Part shown: one piece after another, positions 54,100 to 64,000 of the stretch
How positions within the stretch are numbered: position 1 is the stretch's first letter
Layout: the number at the start of each line of letters is the position of its first letter
NCBI RefSeq assembly: GCF_024256385.1
Contig: NZ_JAMLFW010000001.1
Span: 1,488,001-1,552,000 of the forward strand
Direction of reading: 5' to 3'
DNA: 64,000 nucleotides
Source of the DNA: Anatilimnocola floriformis
GTDB taxonomy: Bacteria > Planctomycetota > Planctomycetia > Pirellulales > Pirellulaceae
The notes under the pieces: model-generated
Seen by the model: the letters and a program-made list of their open reading frames with translations, nothing else
Databases searched by the model: none
Told to the model about the DNA's origin: nothing
Position numbers and translations under genes: made by a program

Positions 54100-56592
54100 T
54101 TATTTATTGAGTTCTTCCAACGCTTGTCGTTTCCGCTCGGCTTTGGTCCGGTCGATCAGCTTTTCCTGATCTCCCAGCAAATCGCGTACGATATCAAGCA
54201 ATTCGTTAAAAGTTTCCAAATCGAGCATCTTCTGCAGCACCGCGTCGAGTTCGGCGATGGTATCGGTGGCCTGAGTCAGGGCATCGTCTGCCAGGTTTTC
54301 GGGCGGGTTGCCGGCAGCTAGCTTCTCCAGGGCTTCGTCGAGGGCCTTCAGCTGGTTATCGAGGGCCGGGAACGACGTCGCGCAAATCGTCTTCAGCGGA
54401 TCGGCGATTTGCTCCTTCAGTCGCTTTTTGCGGTCTTCGGTATCAACGCGATTGTTGATTAGCTCTTCACGAATGGTTTCAAAGCCAAGGGCCACGCCGA
54501 GCGTTTCTTGGCCGGACTTTTCACTCTGGTTAATCGCTTGCGTCACGCGACTCCGGCGGAGAGCGATCTTAGCCCGCAAAACGTCTTCGGGACTCTTCGC
54601 GCCTTCGCCCTCGTCAGCTGCCGCAGGTTCTTTGCCTGCTGCCATGGGCGAGAGGCTGGCCTTGAAGCGCAGGAGCGAATCGCGGAGTTGATTCATCTCT
54701 TCGACGACTTGCTCCATTCGCCGTCGCAGGCCGATCTCGCGAACTTCGAGTTGCGCTAGCAGTTCTTCCGGCGTGACGACATCGAGCGTGTAGATTTGAC
54801 TCGCGCCTTCGTGCGGTTCGCTTCCTTTGAGGTTGAAGCGATCGCGTGCGCGAACATTGAGAATCAGTTTGCCTTTGGGTTGCAATTCGAGCGCTCGATC
54901 CTGCGAACGGAGCGCGCGGAAGTCGAAATCTTCTTCGACCTCGCCGGCTTTCTTCAGATTGAATGGCAGCGACTTGGGATCGACTCGATCAGCTGTTTGA
55001 ATTTGCAGGCGGGCGACGGAAACGGCCTGGTCCTTTTCGCCCTTCTGCTCGATGCCGTAGTCGTCGGCAATTTTGCCGCGGAGCGGAATGAGGACGTTCG
55101 GTGTGACCGAACTGCCGATGCCTTTGAGGGTGACGTCGACCTGCGGTGGCTGATCATCGATGATCGAGAGGAAGACGCGATGCGGCTGTTCGGTGGTCAC
55201 GCCGTCGGTGTCGATCAGCGAAACTTCAAGTGCGATATTTTTCGCCAGATTGCCCAGGTCACAGTGGAACCGCGACGGATCGGCTTGATCCATCACCATG
55301 GCATACTTCCAAACAACTTCGCGGGCCTTCGCAACCTGCACAGGATCTTTGGATTGCGCCTGTTCATCGGCTTCTCTTTTCGCCTCGGGATCGATGATCG
55401 TCGCTTCTCGAATCGGTTTGCTCGCGCGGAATTTTAGCGAAACATGCGTTCCCGCCGGTTGGAATTCACCCGACGGGAGATACTCCTTGTCGAGCTTCGG
55501 CAGGTAGCTGCTGGTCGCCTCGTCGACGATGTACGTCGGATAAACTAGGTCAAGCTTCGTCTCGACAACGGCTGGGCTTTCGACGACTTCGATGCGATAG
55601 TCGCGCACGCGGTGATCGTAGCCGACGACATCGAACGACAGCGTCGAGAGAATTCCCTTAAACGGTTTTTCTTCCAGCCAGAAGTTGCGGGCGCTCGCTT
55701 GATCGCGAAACAGCGTCATCGCAACGCGGCCTCGTTCGCTGCGAATCCCTTCGCGACCTTGGCTGTTGTAGTAAACGGTGCAGTTTTCCGGTGCTATTTT
55801 GGCGTCGGGTGGCAACTTGGCTTGCACGCGGAGCGTGACGTTGGCGCCTTTGGCGACTTTCACCTTGCGGTTTTCGTCGAACGGCAGCGACAACGGCCGC
55901 GGCGCGGGATCATCGGTCGTGGCCGGGCGTTGCACTTCAATGCCGACAATGCTGATCGACGCTTGGCGCGGCCAGGCTTGATCTTGCAGCAGGACAATCC
56001 GTTCGATGCCTTTGCGGAGCGTATTGGGGTTCGTCACGCCGAAAGCCGCAATCGAGCCGATCAGTCCAAACGCGAGAAACATGAATAGTACGAGGCGGCC
56101 GATGTTGAACACGCTGCCGTAGCGGATCTTCGGCAGCAAGTCGCGCGCAAGGGCCGACGTGCGGGCGAACATCTCTTCGTTGAACTCCATGTCTTCGGGC
56201 CGGCGCTGGCTTAGTTCGACGGAGGTCATCAGCGTATCGTTGAAATCGGTAAATCGGCGTTCCAGCAACATGGCCATGCTGCGGTCGCTGAGGGGCGCTG
56301 ACAATCGCTCGAATACCCAGCGATAGAGGATGTAGCCAAAGCCGCCGGCCATCACCAGCAGCAGAATCGCCCGCGTCCACTGCGGCATTTCGCTCGCGCC
56401 GACGAGAACCGGCAAATAGTCGAGACCCAGGGCGATCCAGAACGTCGCTCCCAGCCAAATCACGGCGAGGGAGAGCCCCTCGAGCCACAAATAGGCCTGG
56501 ATCCGCCAGCGCAAACCGGCCAGCACCGAGCGGACGTCGGCGGCGAGCGCCGAGTCTGCGGTGCGAGGCACGATGTTGGCTGTGGTTGACAT
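54100..56592 (-). CDS. Large membrane-anchored protein (DUF4175-like)
   Basis: An 830-residue protein. Two membrane helices lie near the N-terminus (about 36-56, LEGLSLAVIWLGATFWIALGL, and about 75-93), and a third at about 165-187 (LVLFMFLAFGLIGSIAAFGV). The rest is a long extracytoplasmic region with beta-rich domains (residues about 210-600) followed by a coiled-coil tail (LEVREIGLRRRMEQVVEEMNQLR onwards). This architecture resembles DUF4175-type proteins that accompany BatA/vWA genes. It lies between the vWA gene (43-bp gap) and the repeat protein gene, in the same transcript. Confidence 0.75.
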   Translation of the reverse strand: MSTTANIVPRTADSALAADVRSVLAGLRWRIQAYLWLEGLSLAVIWLGATFWIALGLDYLPVLVGASEMPQWTRAILLLVMAGGFGYILYRWVFERLSAPLSDRSMAMLLERRFTDFNDTLMTSVELSQRRPEDMEFNEEMFARTSALARDLLPKIRYGSVFNIGRLVLFMFLAFGLIGSIAAFGVTNPNTLRKGIERIVLLQDQAWPRQASISIVGIEVQRPATTDDPAPRPLSLPFDENRKVKVAKGANVTLRVQAKLPPDAKIAPENCTVYYNSQGREGIRSERGRVAMTLFRDQASARNFWLEEKPFKGILSTLSFDVVGYDHRVRDYRIEVVESPAVVETKLDLVYPTYIVDEATSSYLPKLDKEYLPSGEFQPAGTHVSLKFRASKPIREATIIDPEAKREADEQAQSKDPVQVAKAREVVWKYAMVMDQADPSRFHCDLGNLAKNIALEVSLIDTDGVTTEQPHRVFLSIIDDQPPQVDVTLKGIGSSVTPNVLIPLRGKIADDYGIEQKGEKDQAVSVARLQIQTADRVDPKSLPFNLKKAGEVEEDFDFRALRSQDRALELQPKGKLILNVRARDRFNLKGSEPHEGASQIYTLDVVTPEELLAQLEVREIGLRRRMEQVVEEMNQLRDSLLRFKASLSPMAAGKEPAAADEGEGAKSPEDVLRAKIALRRSRVTQAINQSEKSGQETLGVALGFETIREELINNRVDTEDRKKRLKEQIADPLKTICATSFPALDNQLKALDEALEKLAAGNPPENLADDALTQATDTIAELDAVLQKMLDLETFNELLDIVRDLLGDQEKLIDRTKAERKRQALEELNK

Positions 56593-56635
56593 ATGCGTTA
56601 GTCCCCTCGTCGGGGAGATGGTTCATTGTGAAAAA

Positions 56636-59404
56636 TCACGCCAGTTTGCTCAATCGCCGGATGAGCCATTCCAAACAGAGCCCACCGCAGATCAATCCCA
56701 TCAGCCAAGTCATCAGCAGGCGATCAAAGTTGCGGTCGGGAGTCCCCGGCAGCACGTTGCGCTGATCTTGCGGCTTGATGAATTGGACGAGCGACTGGTT
56801 CGGTTCGTTTTTCTCCTGGCCGATCCATTTCCCTTGCAGCGCCGCGTCGAGGCCGACAAAGTACTTGCCGCCGGCGCGGTCGGTGAGGTCGATCAGCAGC
56901 TTGTCGTTCCGCTCGGGCCGTTCGGTTTCGAGTGCCGGCATGCGAACGCGGACGCTGCGCAGCAGAATCTGATCGGCCGCTGCGGGGTGCTGCAGTTCGA
57001 TCTGGTAATCACCTTCTTGCAGCGCGATAAATTGCTCGCTGAAGGTGCCTTGGCGTTCGGCATCCTTTGTCTTTTTCATGACGAGCGGAATCCGCGTGCT
57101 ATCGGGCTGAATAACCGTCGCGGCGACTTGTTCGGCGTGCAGCGGTTTGAACTGTGCATCTTGCAGCACTGCGCGAACGGCAATCGCGTCGCCGAGGAGG
57201 GCGCGGTCTTTATCCGTTAGCAGCACGCCGCGGCTGGAATCGCGGAGGCGACGCCCTTCGGAAGCCCAACGGATCAAACGGGTATAAAACGATTCGAAGT
57301 AAGTGTCTTCCACCGAGCGGACCCGCCACATCTCGCCGCTCGCCATGAAGAAGACTCGGCCCGAACCATAAAATTGGCCGGCGAAGTAAATCGGAAGCTC
57401 GTTATCGAGCGCAGTATCGGGGTCGCTGAAGCGGGCATACACGCGGGCCCCTGGCTTCGGATCTTTCACCGCGTAGTAACCAAACACGCCGTCGAACTGC
57501 GACCAGGCGCGCTTGCTGGCTTCGGCAGAATCATCGATCCAAAGGAACTCGGCTTCCTCGCCTTCGCGGCTGAAGTTGAGTGGCCAAGGCTTATCGGAAC
57601 CAAACCGGCCAAGGCTGAGCGTGGCCGATCCTTGGAAGTAAAACGCGACGGGATAGAGGTTGCGAATCGTGTCGATCCGCGGATCACCCTTGCGGCGACT
57701 AGACCACTGCGGCGTGAAGACGGGACCGGCAACGACGATCAGACCGCCACCTTTTTCGGCTACGAATTTTTCGAGCAACTCGACTTGTTCATCATCGAGC
57801 GCTTCCCAGTCAGGATCGAAGGCAATCACCGCGTCGTAAGTGAACAGTTCATCGGGTTCCTTGGGGAACTCGGTCAGAATCTCGTGCGCGTCTTGCGAAA
57901 TACCCGGCCTAGCCGATTGCAGTATGACATCGACGGTCGATTCCTTGTCGCGGAAGAGTTGATTCCGCAAAAAGATGAAATCGCGCGTCGGGCCGCCGGC
58001 GAGGAGCAGGACTTTCGTCTTGCGGTCGACGATCTCGACCTTGGTGATTTTCTCGTTGTCCCGCTTTTCGATCTCGCGGGCATCGGGCTTGATGCGGAGC
58101 TTGAACAGCCGCACGCCTTGCTCTTCGGGCTTCAGTTCGAACTCAACTGGCACGATCTGACCAGTCGTGCCGATGTTGACGGTCTTCTCGTCCTCAAGTT
58201 TCTCGCCTTGGCCTTGGGCATCGGTCGATACGAGCTCGGCGGTGAGCGCGGGCGAATTCAAGCCGACGCCTTGGACGTAGCCCTTGATGGTGAACTTGTC
58301 GCCGGGGAAGACTTTTTCGGGGGCTTCGACATCGACGACGCGGATGTTGGCCGGTCGCTTGTCGCTGCCGAGGCCGACGCTGTAGATCTGCACGAGCGAA
58401 TCGGCGGCGACGGTAGCTGCAACGGTGGGATCGAGGCCGGCGTTGTTGCCGCCATCCGAAAAGACGACGATCGCCGCGATCGGCCCACCGCGTTCCTTGT
58501 CGATGAGTGCCTTTAGATTGTCGCCGAGGCGAGTTTCCACGCCGCGCGGCAACAGCGAAGCCGTCCAATCGATCGGTGGGAGTTCGGCGGGCTTCTCTTC
58601 TTTTTCAACCGAGCGAGCCGACGGCTTCGACAGGCCGAGGATCGCGCCGAAGCCGATTTCGGGATGGAGGAGATTCGCCGTACCGAAGATCACCGCGGCG
58701 ACGATCAAGCAGACCACGCTCACCAGCAGCGAATAGGATTGCTGTTCCGCGCCGGCCCGCATGGTTTCTTTCGTGCGAAGCTTCTGCCCGCGGCCTTGCA
58801 GCAAATAGATCAAGCCGGCAATCGCAGCAGCTCCGACCACACCGGCGGCAATCATCGCGAGTCGCCGTGCTCCAGCGAGTGAATTATCGAGCTCTTGCTG
58901 CGGCGTCCGATTTTCGGCTTCAGCGTCTGCGGAGGGAAGTTTTGGTAACGAAGCGACCTCGACCGGTGCTTCGGCCTGGTCAAAGCGATAGACAACGACA
59001 TCGTGCTGCTTGCGCAGTTCGGGCAGCAGCTTGCCGCTCTTGAGTTCGAGGACTAGTTGCTCGACGCGACTCGGCATTGCGGGGACCGACGTCGAGTCAG
59101 TATCGCGCAGCCCCATGCTTTGACTGGTATCGACGAGCAGCAAGGCCCGCGAGTTTTTCACTAGCGTTTTTTGCGTTCGCTTTTCGAGCTGCAAAAAGAA
59201 CAGCAGGATGCCGAGGAGGGCGAACAGCCGCAGACCGCCGAGCAGGATTGCCGTGCCGGTGGCCAACTCAAAGCTGTCCTTGCGGTACATCCAAATGACG
59301 TACGAAACGATCGCAATGATTACGCCCAGCAGCAGCAACCAATGCCACCACTCGGAGAATGACTCCTGCCGCGCCAGCTGATAATAAACTGCTCCAGGAT
59401 TCAT
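56636..59404 (-). CDS. vWA-domain membrane protein with glutamine amidotransferase-like domain
   Basis: A 922-residue protein. Two N-terminal membrane helices (WWHWLLLLGVIIAIVSYVIWM; ATGTAILLGGLRLFALLGILLFFL) precede a von Willebrand A domain with metal site DTSQS (ALLLVDTSQSMGLRD), interrupted by two more helices near 185-260 before IAAIVVFSDGGNNAG. Then come Ig-like beta domains and a glutamine amidotransferase-like Rossmann segment (VLLLAGGPTRDFIFL; AVIAFDPDWEALDDEQVELLEKFV). The last helix is at the C-terminus. This is the common companion of BatA-type proteins. Its start overlaps the end of the BatA-like gene by four bases. Confidence 0.82.
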   Translation of the reverse strand: MNPGAVYYQLARQESFSEWWHWLLLLGVIIAIVSYVIWMYRKDSFELATGTAILLGGLRLFALLGILLFFLQLEKRTQKTLVKNSRALLLVDTSQSMGLRDTDSTSVPAMPSRVEQLVLELKSGKLLPELRKQHDVVVYRFDQAEAPVEVASLPKLPSADAEAENRTPQQELDNSLAGARRLAMIAAGVVGAAAIAGLIYLLQGRGQKLRTKETMRAGAEQQSYSLLVSVVCLIVAAVIFGTANLLHPEIGFGAILGLSKPSARSVEKEEKPAELPPIDWTASLLPRGVETRLGDNLKALIDKERGGPIAAIVVFSDGGNNAGLDPTVAATVAADSLVQIYSVGLGSDKRPANIRVVDVEAPEKVFPGDKFTIKGYVQGVGLNSPALTAELVSTDAQGQGEKLEDEKTVNIGTTGQIVPVEFELKPEEQGVRLFKLRIKPDAREIEKRDNEKITKVEIVDRKTKVLLLAGGPTRDFIFLRNQLFRDKESTVDVILQSARPGISQDAHEILTEFPKEPDELFTYDAVIAFDPDWEALDDEQVELLEKFVAEKGGGLIVVAGPVFTPQWSSRRKGDPRIDTIRNLYPVAFYFQGSATLSLGRFGSDKPWPLNFSREGEEAEFLWIDDSAEASKRAWSQFDGVFGYYAVKDPKPGARVYARFSDPDTALDNELPIYFAGQFYGSGRVFFMASGEMWRVRSVEDTYFESFYTRLIRWASEGRRLRDSSRGVLLTDKDRALLGDAIAVRAVLQDAQFKPLHAEQVAATVIQPDSTRIPLVMKKTKDAERQGTFSEQFIALQEGDYQIELQHPAAADQILLRSVRVRMPALETERPERNDKLLIDLTDRAGGKYFVGLDAALQGKWIGQEKNEPNQSLVQFIKPQDQRNVLPGTPDRNFDRLLMTWLMGLICGGLCLEWLIRRLSKLA

Positions 59405-61752
59405 CCTCGACCTCCGGCCGCAACCTGCGTCGCAGCAACAGAGGGGCGAAGAGGATGGTAACTGGTCGAGTAGGCCAAGGCTTGTTCGCCGATGAGCAAC
59501 GCGACGAGAATTCCCATCACGAGCATGCTCAAGTTGTATCCAGAGGCCACCGCTTCGCCTTGCTGATATTGTTCGGCGATGTGATGTTGAGCACGAACTG
59601 GTACGATTTTCTTCAGCACTTCATCGGCAGTGAGGCGGGCGAGGTTGCCTTCGTCAGGATCGACATTCAGAGCCCAGCGGCGCAGATCGATATCCCCCTT
59701 CAGCAGCTGCGGCCAGGCCTCGTAGATGCCGGTGCGGTCGGTTTCGGTGTTGCGCCGGCCTTCGAGCAAGCCGATGCCGACATGCGCGGAGAGGAGATCA
59801 TTTTCCTTCTCGGCATTACGGGCCACTTTGAAGCGGATGCCCTCTTTTTGACCCGGGAGGACGAAGTTCATCTCGCTGCGATATTGCGCGGCGGGAACTT
59901 GCACTTCGAGCGGGGTGCCGACGAGGCGCGGATCATCAAGACGCCGCGGCGAGGCAAGATGCGATTGCATTTTGAGCGCGAGCACCACGAAGCTGGGATT
60001 TTTCGCCCAGTCGTTCCAAATCGGCGCCGCGGTCGTCGTGCAGAGGAGCACTTTCCCCTTGCCGAACTGCTTCTCGATGAAGAGCGGGCTCTTATCACGC
60101 AGCCGGCCGATGATCGCGGTGCCGCTTTCGGGCGCGGGTTCCCACTTTGGCGGCAGGCGGCGGAATTTGCGAACGGTCACACCGCGGAGCAGCGGATTGG
60201 CTTCGGCAAGGAAGAAATCAAAGATCGGATGCTTTTCGAGATCGAGGTCCGGCGTCGAGCCGTCGATGTCGTCGATCAAATCGGCTTCGTCGGCGAGTGG
60301 CGCCGGCAGCAAACCCTGGCCGCCGCGATAGAGACTGTTGTTGTAATAGTCGGTCAGCGTGTTCGGGCCGACGAAGATCGCCAGGCCGCCGCCACCGCGG
60401 ACGTAGGCTTCGAGCGATTCGGCGGCGCGACCATCGAGTCGCGGCACGTCGAGTAGGTAGATCGTTGAATATTGATTGAGCATCTCCGGCTTGGCGTCGC
60501 GGAGGAACGCCACCGGCTGATTGTCGGGCTGAATGCCCGTGTTCGACTTCTGCAACGGCCGAAAGCCGATCTGTAGATAGTAGGAGTGCAACTGCTCGGT
60601 CGTGCCGTCGATGACGAGTGTCTTTTCGCCGGTGGGAAAATTGATCACGCACCACCGGCGGTTGTCGGCTTCGATCGGATCTTCGGGCAAAACGGCTTCG
60701 ACAACATGCTTGCCGGGCTGTGTGTAAAAGACCTGCACTCGGCGAGTGATGGTTTCGCCCGGGCCGATTTCGTCGATCAGCAGCGTCGCGATTTCTTCAG
60801 TTGTGCTGCCGAGTTGCTCTGGGCTTGCTCCGCCAGCGGCGGCTTCTTCGTAAACCGTCGAGCGAACTTTCACTTGTACTTTGCTGGCCGATTTTGTGCC
60901 GTGGTTGCGCACGCTGACGAAGACAAACAACGGCACACCGGCTGCCCGGGTTTCGTCGGCGGGGACGATGTCGACAATGCCGAGATTGGCAGCCGCCGAA
61001 CGAGCACAGTCGACCAAGTGAATCTCGGCGCCGAGCTCTTGAATGTCGATAAAGGCCTGGCGGAGTTCCTGCGGACTTTCCCAATCTTTCTGCCGGAAGT
61101 CGGACAGCAAATAGACGATGCTCGTCTCGTCGCGTCCCTGACTCATCAGCTGTTTCACCGCGGTGAGCGAATCGCCAGGCGTGAGAGCGAGCGAAGTGGC
61201 TTCGAAGAGTCGTTGCTTTTGTTCGAGCGTTTCGTCGAACTTCGCATTCAGCGTTTCGGCATTGAAATCGGCTTGCGCGGCGGCGGAAACTTTTTCACTG
61301 CCGCCCTCTGCGGCGGGTTTGACTTGTGAGAAGCGAATGAGCGTCAGTTTGTGCTGACCGTCTTGCTGGCCGGCTTTGGTGACAATCGAACGCGTCGCCA
61401 GCCGGGCCATGTCGAGTGCACTCGCGCCGGCAATCCGGTCGGACATTGAGTAGCTATCGTCGACGACCACATAGTGATGCGTCACCTTGCCGCCGAAGAG
61501 TGCGAGCCATTGATCCTTGGTCTTCAGCTGCGCGAGCATGGCGACGATCAGCGCGATGATCGCCATCCGCGACAGCAGTAACAACAGTTGCTTCAGCCAA
61601 ACCCAGGTCCGGTGCTTTTTGTAACTGGCCAGCAAGAACTCCATGGCGGCCCATTGGACGCGCTTGTGGCGCATCATGTTGATCAAATGGATCAACACTG
61701 GCAGGATTGCCAGCAAAAAGCCGCCGATGAGTGCTTGATGGACGAATTGCAC
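59401..61752 (-). CDS. BatA-like N-terminal / vWA membrane protein
   Basis: A 783-residue protein. The N-terminal 70 residues are the BatA (aerotolerance regulator N-terminal) module: FLLAILPVLIHLINMMRHKRVQWAAMEFL followed by a second helix LLLLLSRMAIIALIVAML. The vWA domain (about 90-260) has the metal-site motif DDSYS (HYVVVDDSYSMSD). A CARDB/Ig-like region and a glutamine amidotransferase-like domain (YSTIYLLDVPRLDGRAAESLEAYVRGGGGLAIFVG) follow, then a C-terminal helix. Such proteins act with MoxR ATPases and DUF58 proteins in envelope maturation or stress functions. Confidence 0.85.
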   Translation of the reverse strand: MQFVHQALIGGFLLAILPVLIHLINMMRHKRVQWAAMEFLLASYKKHRTWVWLKQLLLLLSRMAIIALIVAMLAQLKTKDQWLALFGGKVTHHYVVVDDSYSMSDRIAGASALDMARLATRSIVTKAGQQDGQHKLTLIRFSQVKPAAEGGSEKVSAAAQADFNAETLNAKFDETLEQKQRLFEATSLALTPGDSLTAVKQLMSQGRDETSIVYLLSDFRQKDWESPQELRQAFIDIQELGAEIHLVDCARSAAANLGIVDIVPADETRAAGVPLFVFVSVRNHGTKSASKVQVKVRSTVYEEAAAGGASPEQLGSTTEEIATLLIDEIGPGETITRRVQVFYTQPGKHVVEAVLPEDPIEADNRRWCVINFPTGEKTLVIDGTTEQLHSYYLQIGFRPLQKSNTGIQPDNQPVAFLRDAKPEMLNQYSTIYLLDVPRLDGRAAESLEAYVRGGGGLAIFVGPNTLTDYYNNSLYRGGQGLLPAPLADEADLIDDIDGSTPDLDLEKHPIFDFFLAEANPLLRGVTVRKFRRLPPKWEPAPESGTAIIGRLRDKSPLFIEKQFGKGKVLLCTTTAAPIWNDWAKNPSFVVLALKMQSHLASPRRLDDPRLVGTPLEVQVPAAQYRSEMNFVLPGQKEGIRFKVARNAEKENDLLSAHVGIGLLEGRRNTETDRTGIYEAWPQLLKGDIDLRRWALNVDPDEGNLARLTADEVLKKIVPVRAQHHIAEQYQQGEAVASGYNLSMLVMGILVALLIGEQALAYSTSYHPLRPSVAATQVAAGGRG

Positions 61753-62708
61753 GGGGGGAAGTTCTGAGTTCTAAGTTTTGAGTTTTGAGACAGGAACGTT
61801 TTCAATCTGCGATTTGCAATCTGACATCTGCAATTCCTCAGTGCCGGTTCATGACGGCGAGTCGTTTGCTTAAGTAAGTTGCTAGGACCGCATCCATGTG
61901 ATCGCTGGTACGAACGAGGGCGTAGTCGCAGGCGGCTTTGGCGCATTCCCGGCGGACTTCGTCGAGAAAGGCTTGCAGCGCGGCGAGGTAACCTTCGCGG
62001 AGAGCTCGCGGATTGCAGTTCAAAAAGTCGTCGCTCTCGAGGCCGTCGAAACGCATCGGGCCGTTGAACGGAAAGTCGAGTTCGTCATCGTCCATCACAT
62101 GGAAAACCAGAACGTCGTGCCCACGCTGCCGCAGCATCCGCAGACCTTTGATCAAACCAGGCCGATCGGCGAGCAGGTCGGAAACGAGCACCACCATGCC
62201 GCGCCGCGGCAAGGTTTCGGCTGCGGCCCGCAGCACGGCATACATGTCGGTCTTATCAGTTTGCGGCTGGGCGCCCAGGGCGGCGGTGATCGACAGAATG
62301 TGATTGTGCTGCGAACGATTCGGCACGGTCATGCGGACGCGATCGTCGAACGTGACGCAGCCGACAGAATCCTGCTGCCGCAGAATGAGATAGCCAAGCG
62401 TGGCAGCGAGCGTCGCCGCATATTCGAACTTGTTAAACACGCCGTTGCCGTAGGTCATGCTCTTCGAGATATCGACGAGCAGGTTGCAGCGGAGGTTTGT
62501 TTCTTCTTCAAACTGCTTAATGTAGAGACGGTCTTGCCGCGCCCAGACTTTCCAGTCGACGTGGCGGAGATCGTCGCCGATCACGTATTCGCGATGCTGC
62601 AGAAACTCGACCGATTGCCCAAAGTAAGGACTGCGGTGCATACCCGAAAGAAATCCTTCGACGATGTGCCGCGCCCGTACTTCCAACCGAGAGATCCGCT
62701 TGATCGCC

Positions 62709-63779
<1,071 letters not shown>

Positions 63780-64000
63780 GGAATCTGGCTATCCGTAATA
63801 AGGGCAGGCTGATGTCGGTCGGGAGCAGGTCGTCGGCAGCCGCAGGCGAGAGAGGGCGAGCGGTGCTGCTGATCTAAGCCTAATTCCCGGAATGTGTTGT
63901 GGAAGTTTGCTGGGAGGAGATTACCGGTTATGCAGGTGGTTGGAGTGTGGGATTTGCCGGGACATACCCTGTCCCTGGGTTAGTGTAGCCGGATCGCCCG

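Overview
The window is about 64 kb of GC-rich, gene-dense bacterial chromosome, very probably from a planctomycete (Pirellulales-like). The lineage call rests on typical planctomycete families: a DUF1559 prepilin-like protein, a DUF1501 Tat-exported protein, membrane proteins that open with an NPYxSP motif, Hanks-type kinases with long unusual tails, an archaeal-type tetrahydromethanopterin (H4MPT) branch next to aminodeoxychorismate synthase genes, and REP-like palindromes inside and between genes. No rRNA, tRNA, CRISPR array, insertion sequence or phage module was recognised.

Layout, left to right. 1-2.3 kb: the 5' end of a Ser/Thr kinase gene, a SAM methyltransferase, a TatD-like hydrolase and a small conserved-looking ORF (all minus). 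2.5-4.9 kb: an ECF sigma factor, anti-sigma-like protein and secreted Pro/Gly-tailed protein operon, divergent from lexA (5.2 kb). 6-7.3 kb: a Rho_N/DUF4912 protein. 7.9-16.5 kb: a complete F-type ATP synthase operon (atpZ, a second small assembly-type membrane protein, then B-E-F-H-A-G-D-C), whose subunit a is about twice the normal length. 16.5-18 kb: a lipoprotein and a DUF1559 protein. 18.1-22.2 kb: a DHPS-like, pabB, pabA, DUF447 operon linked to H4MPT cofactor biosynthesis. 22.2-25.8 kb: a DUF2459 protein and an NtrC-type two-component pair. 26.0-26.3 kb: a probable small RNA and a hairpin leader. 26.3-32.1 kb: a secreted protein, an inserted membrane-protein gene bracketed by a 50-bp perfect direct repeat, and a giant predicted pseudokinase. 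32.4-37.3 kb: CinA-like protein, cardiolipin synthase-like protein, a membrane protein and DUF1501. 37.4-39 kb: an HTH protein whose C-terminal half contains two REP-doublet insertions, with a third inverted-repeat pair upstream. 39-44 kb: a zinc-ribbon membrane protein, a secreted peptidase/esterase, glpD and glpK. 44-44.7 kb: two NPY-motif membrane genes, one apparently frameshifted.

The right third (63.8 to 44.8 kb, minus strand) is one closely packed run of eleven genes. It starts with MoxR ATPase, DUF58, BatA-like and vWA genes (the Bat/aerotolerance-type core), continues with a large membrane-anchored protein, a 675-residue protein carrying about thirty pentapeptide repeats, a Gln-rich secreted protein and an NPCBM-type protein, and ends in three consecutive trypsin/HtrA-like proteins. 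Of those three only the first keeps the His-Asp-Ser triad; the other two have lost all three residues, and the last also carries a hydrolase-like domain with its nucleophile replaced. This operon is the best candidate in the window for an undescribed system.
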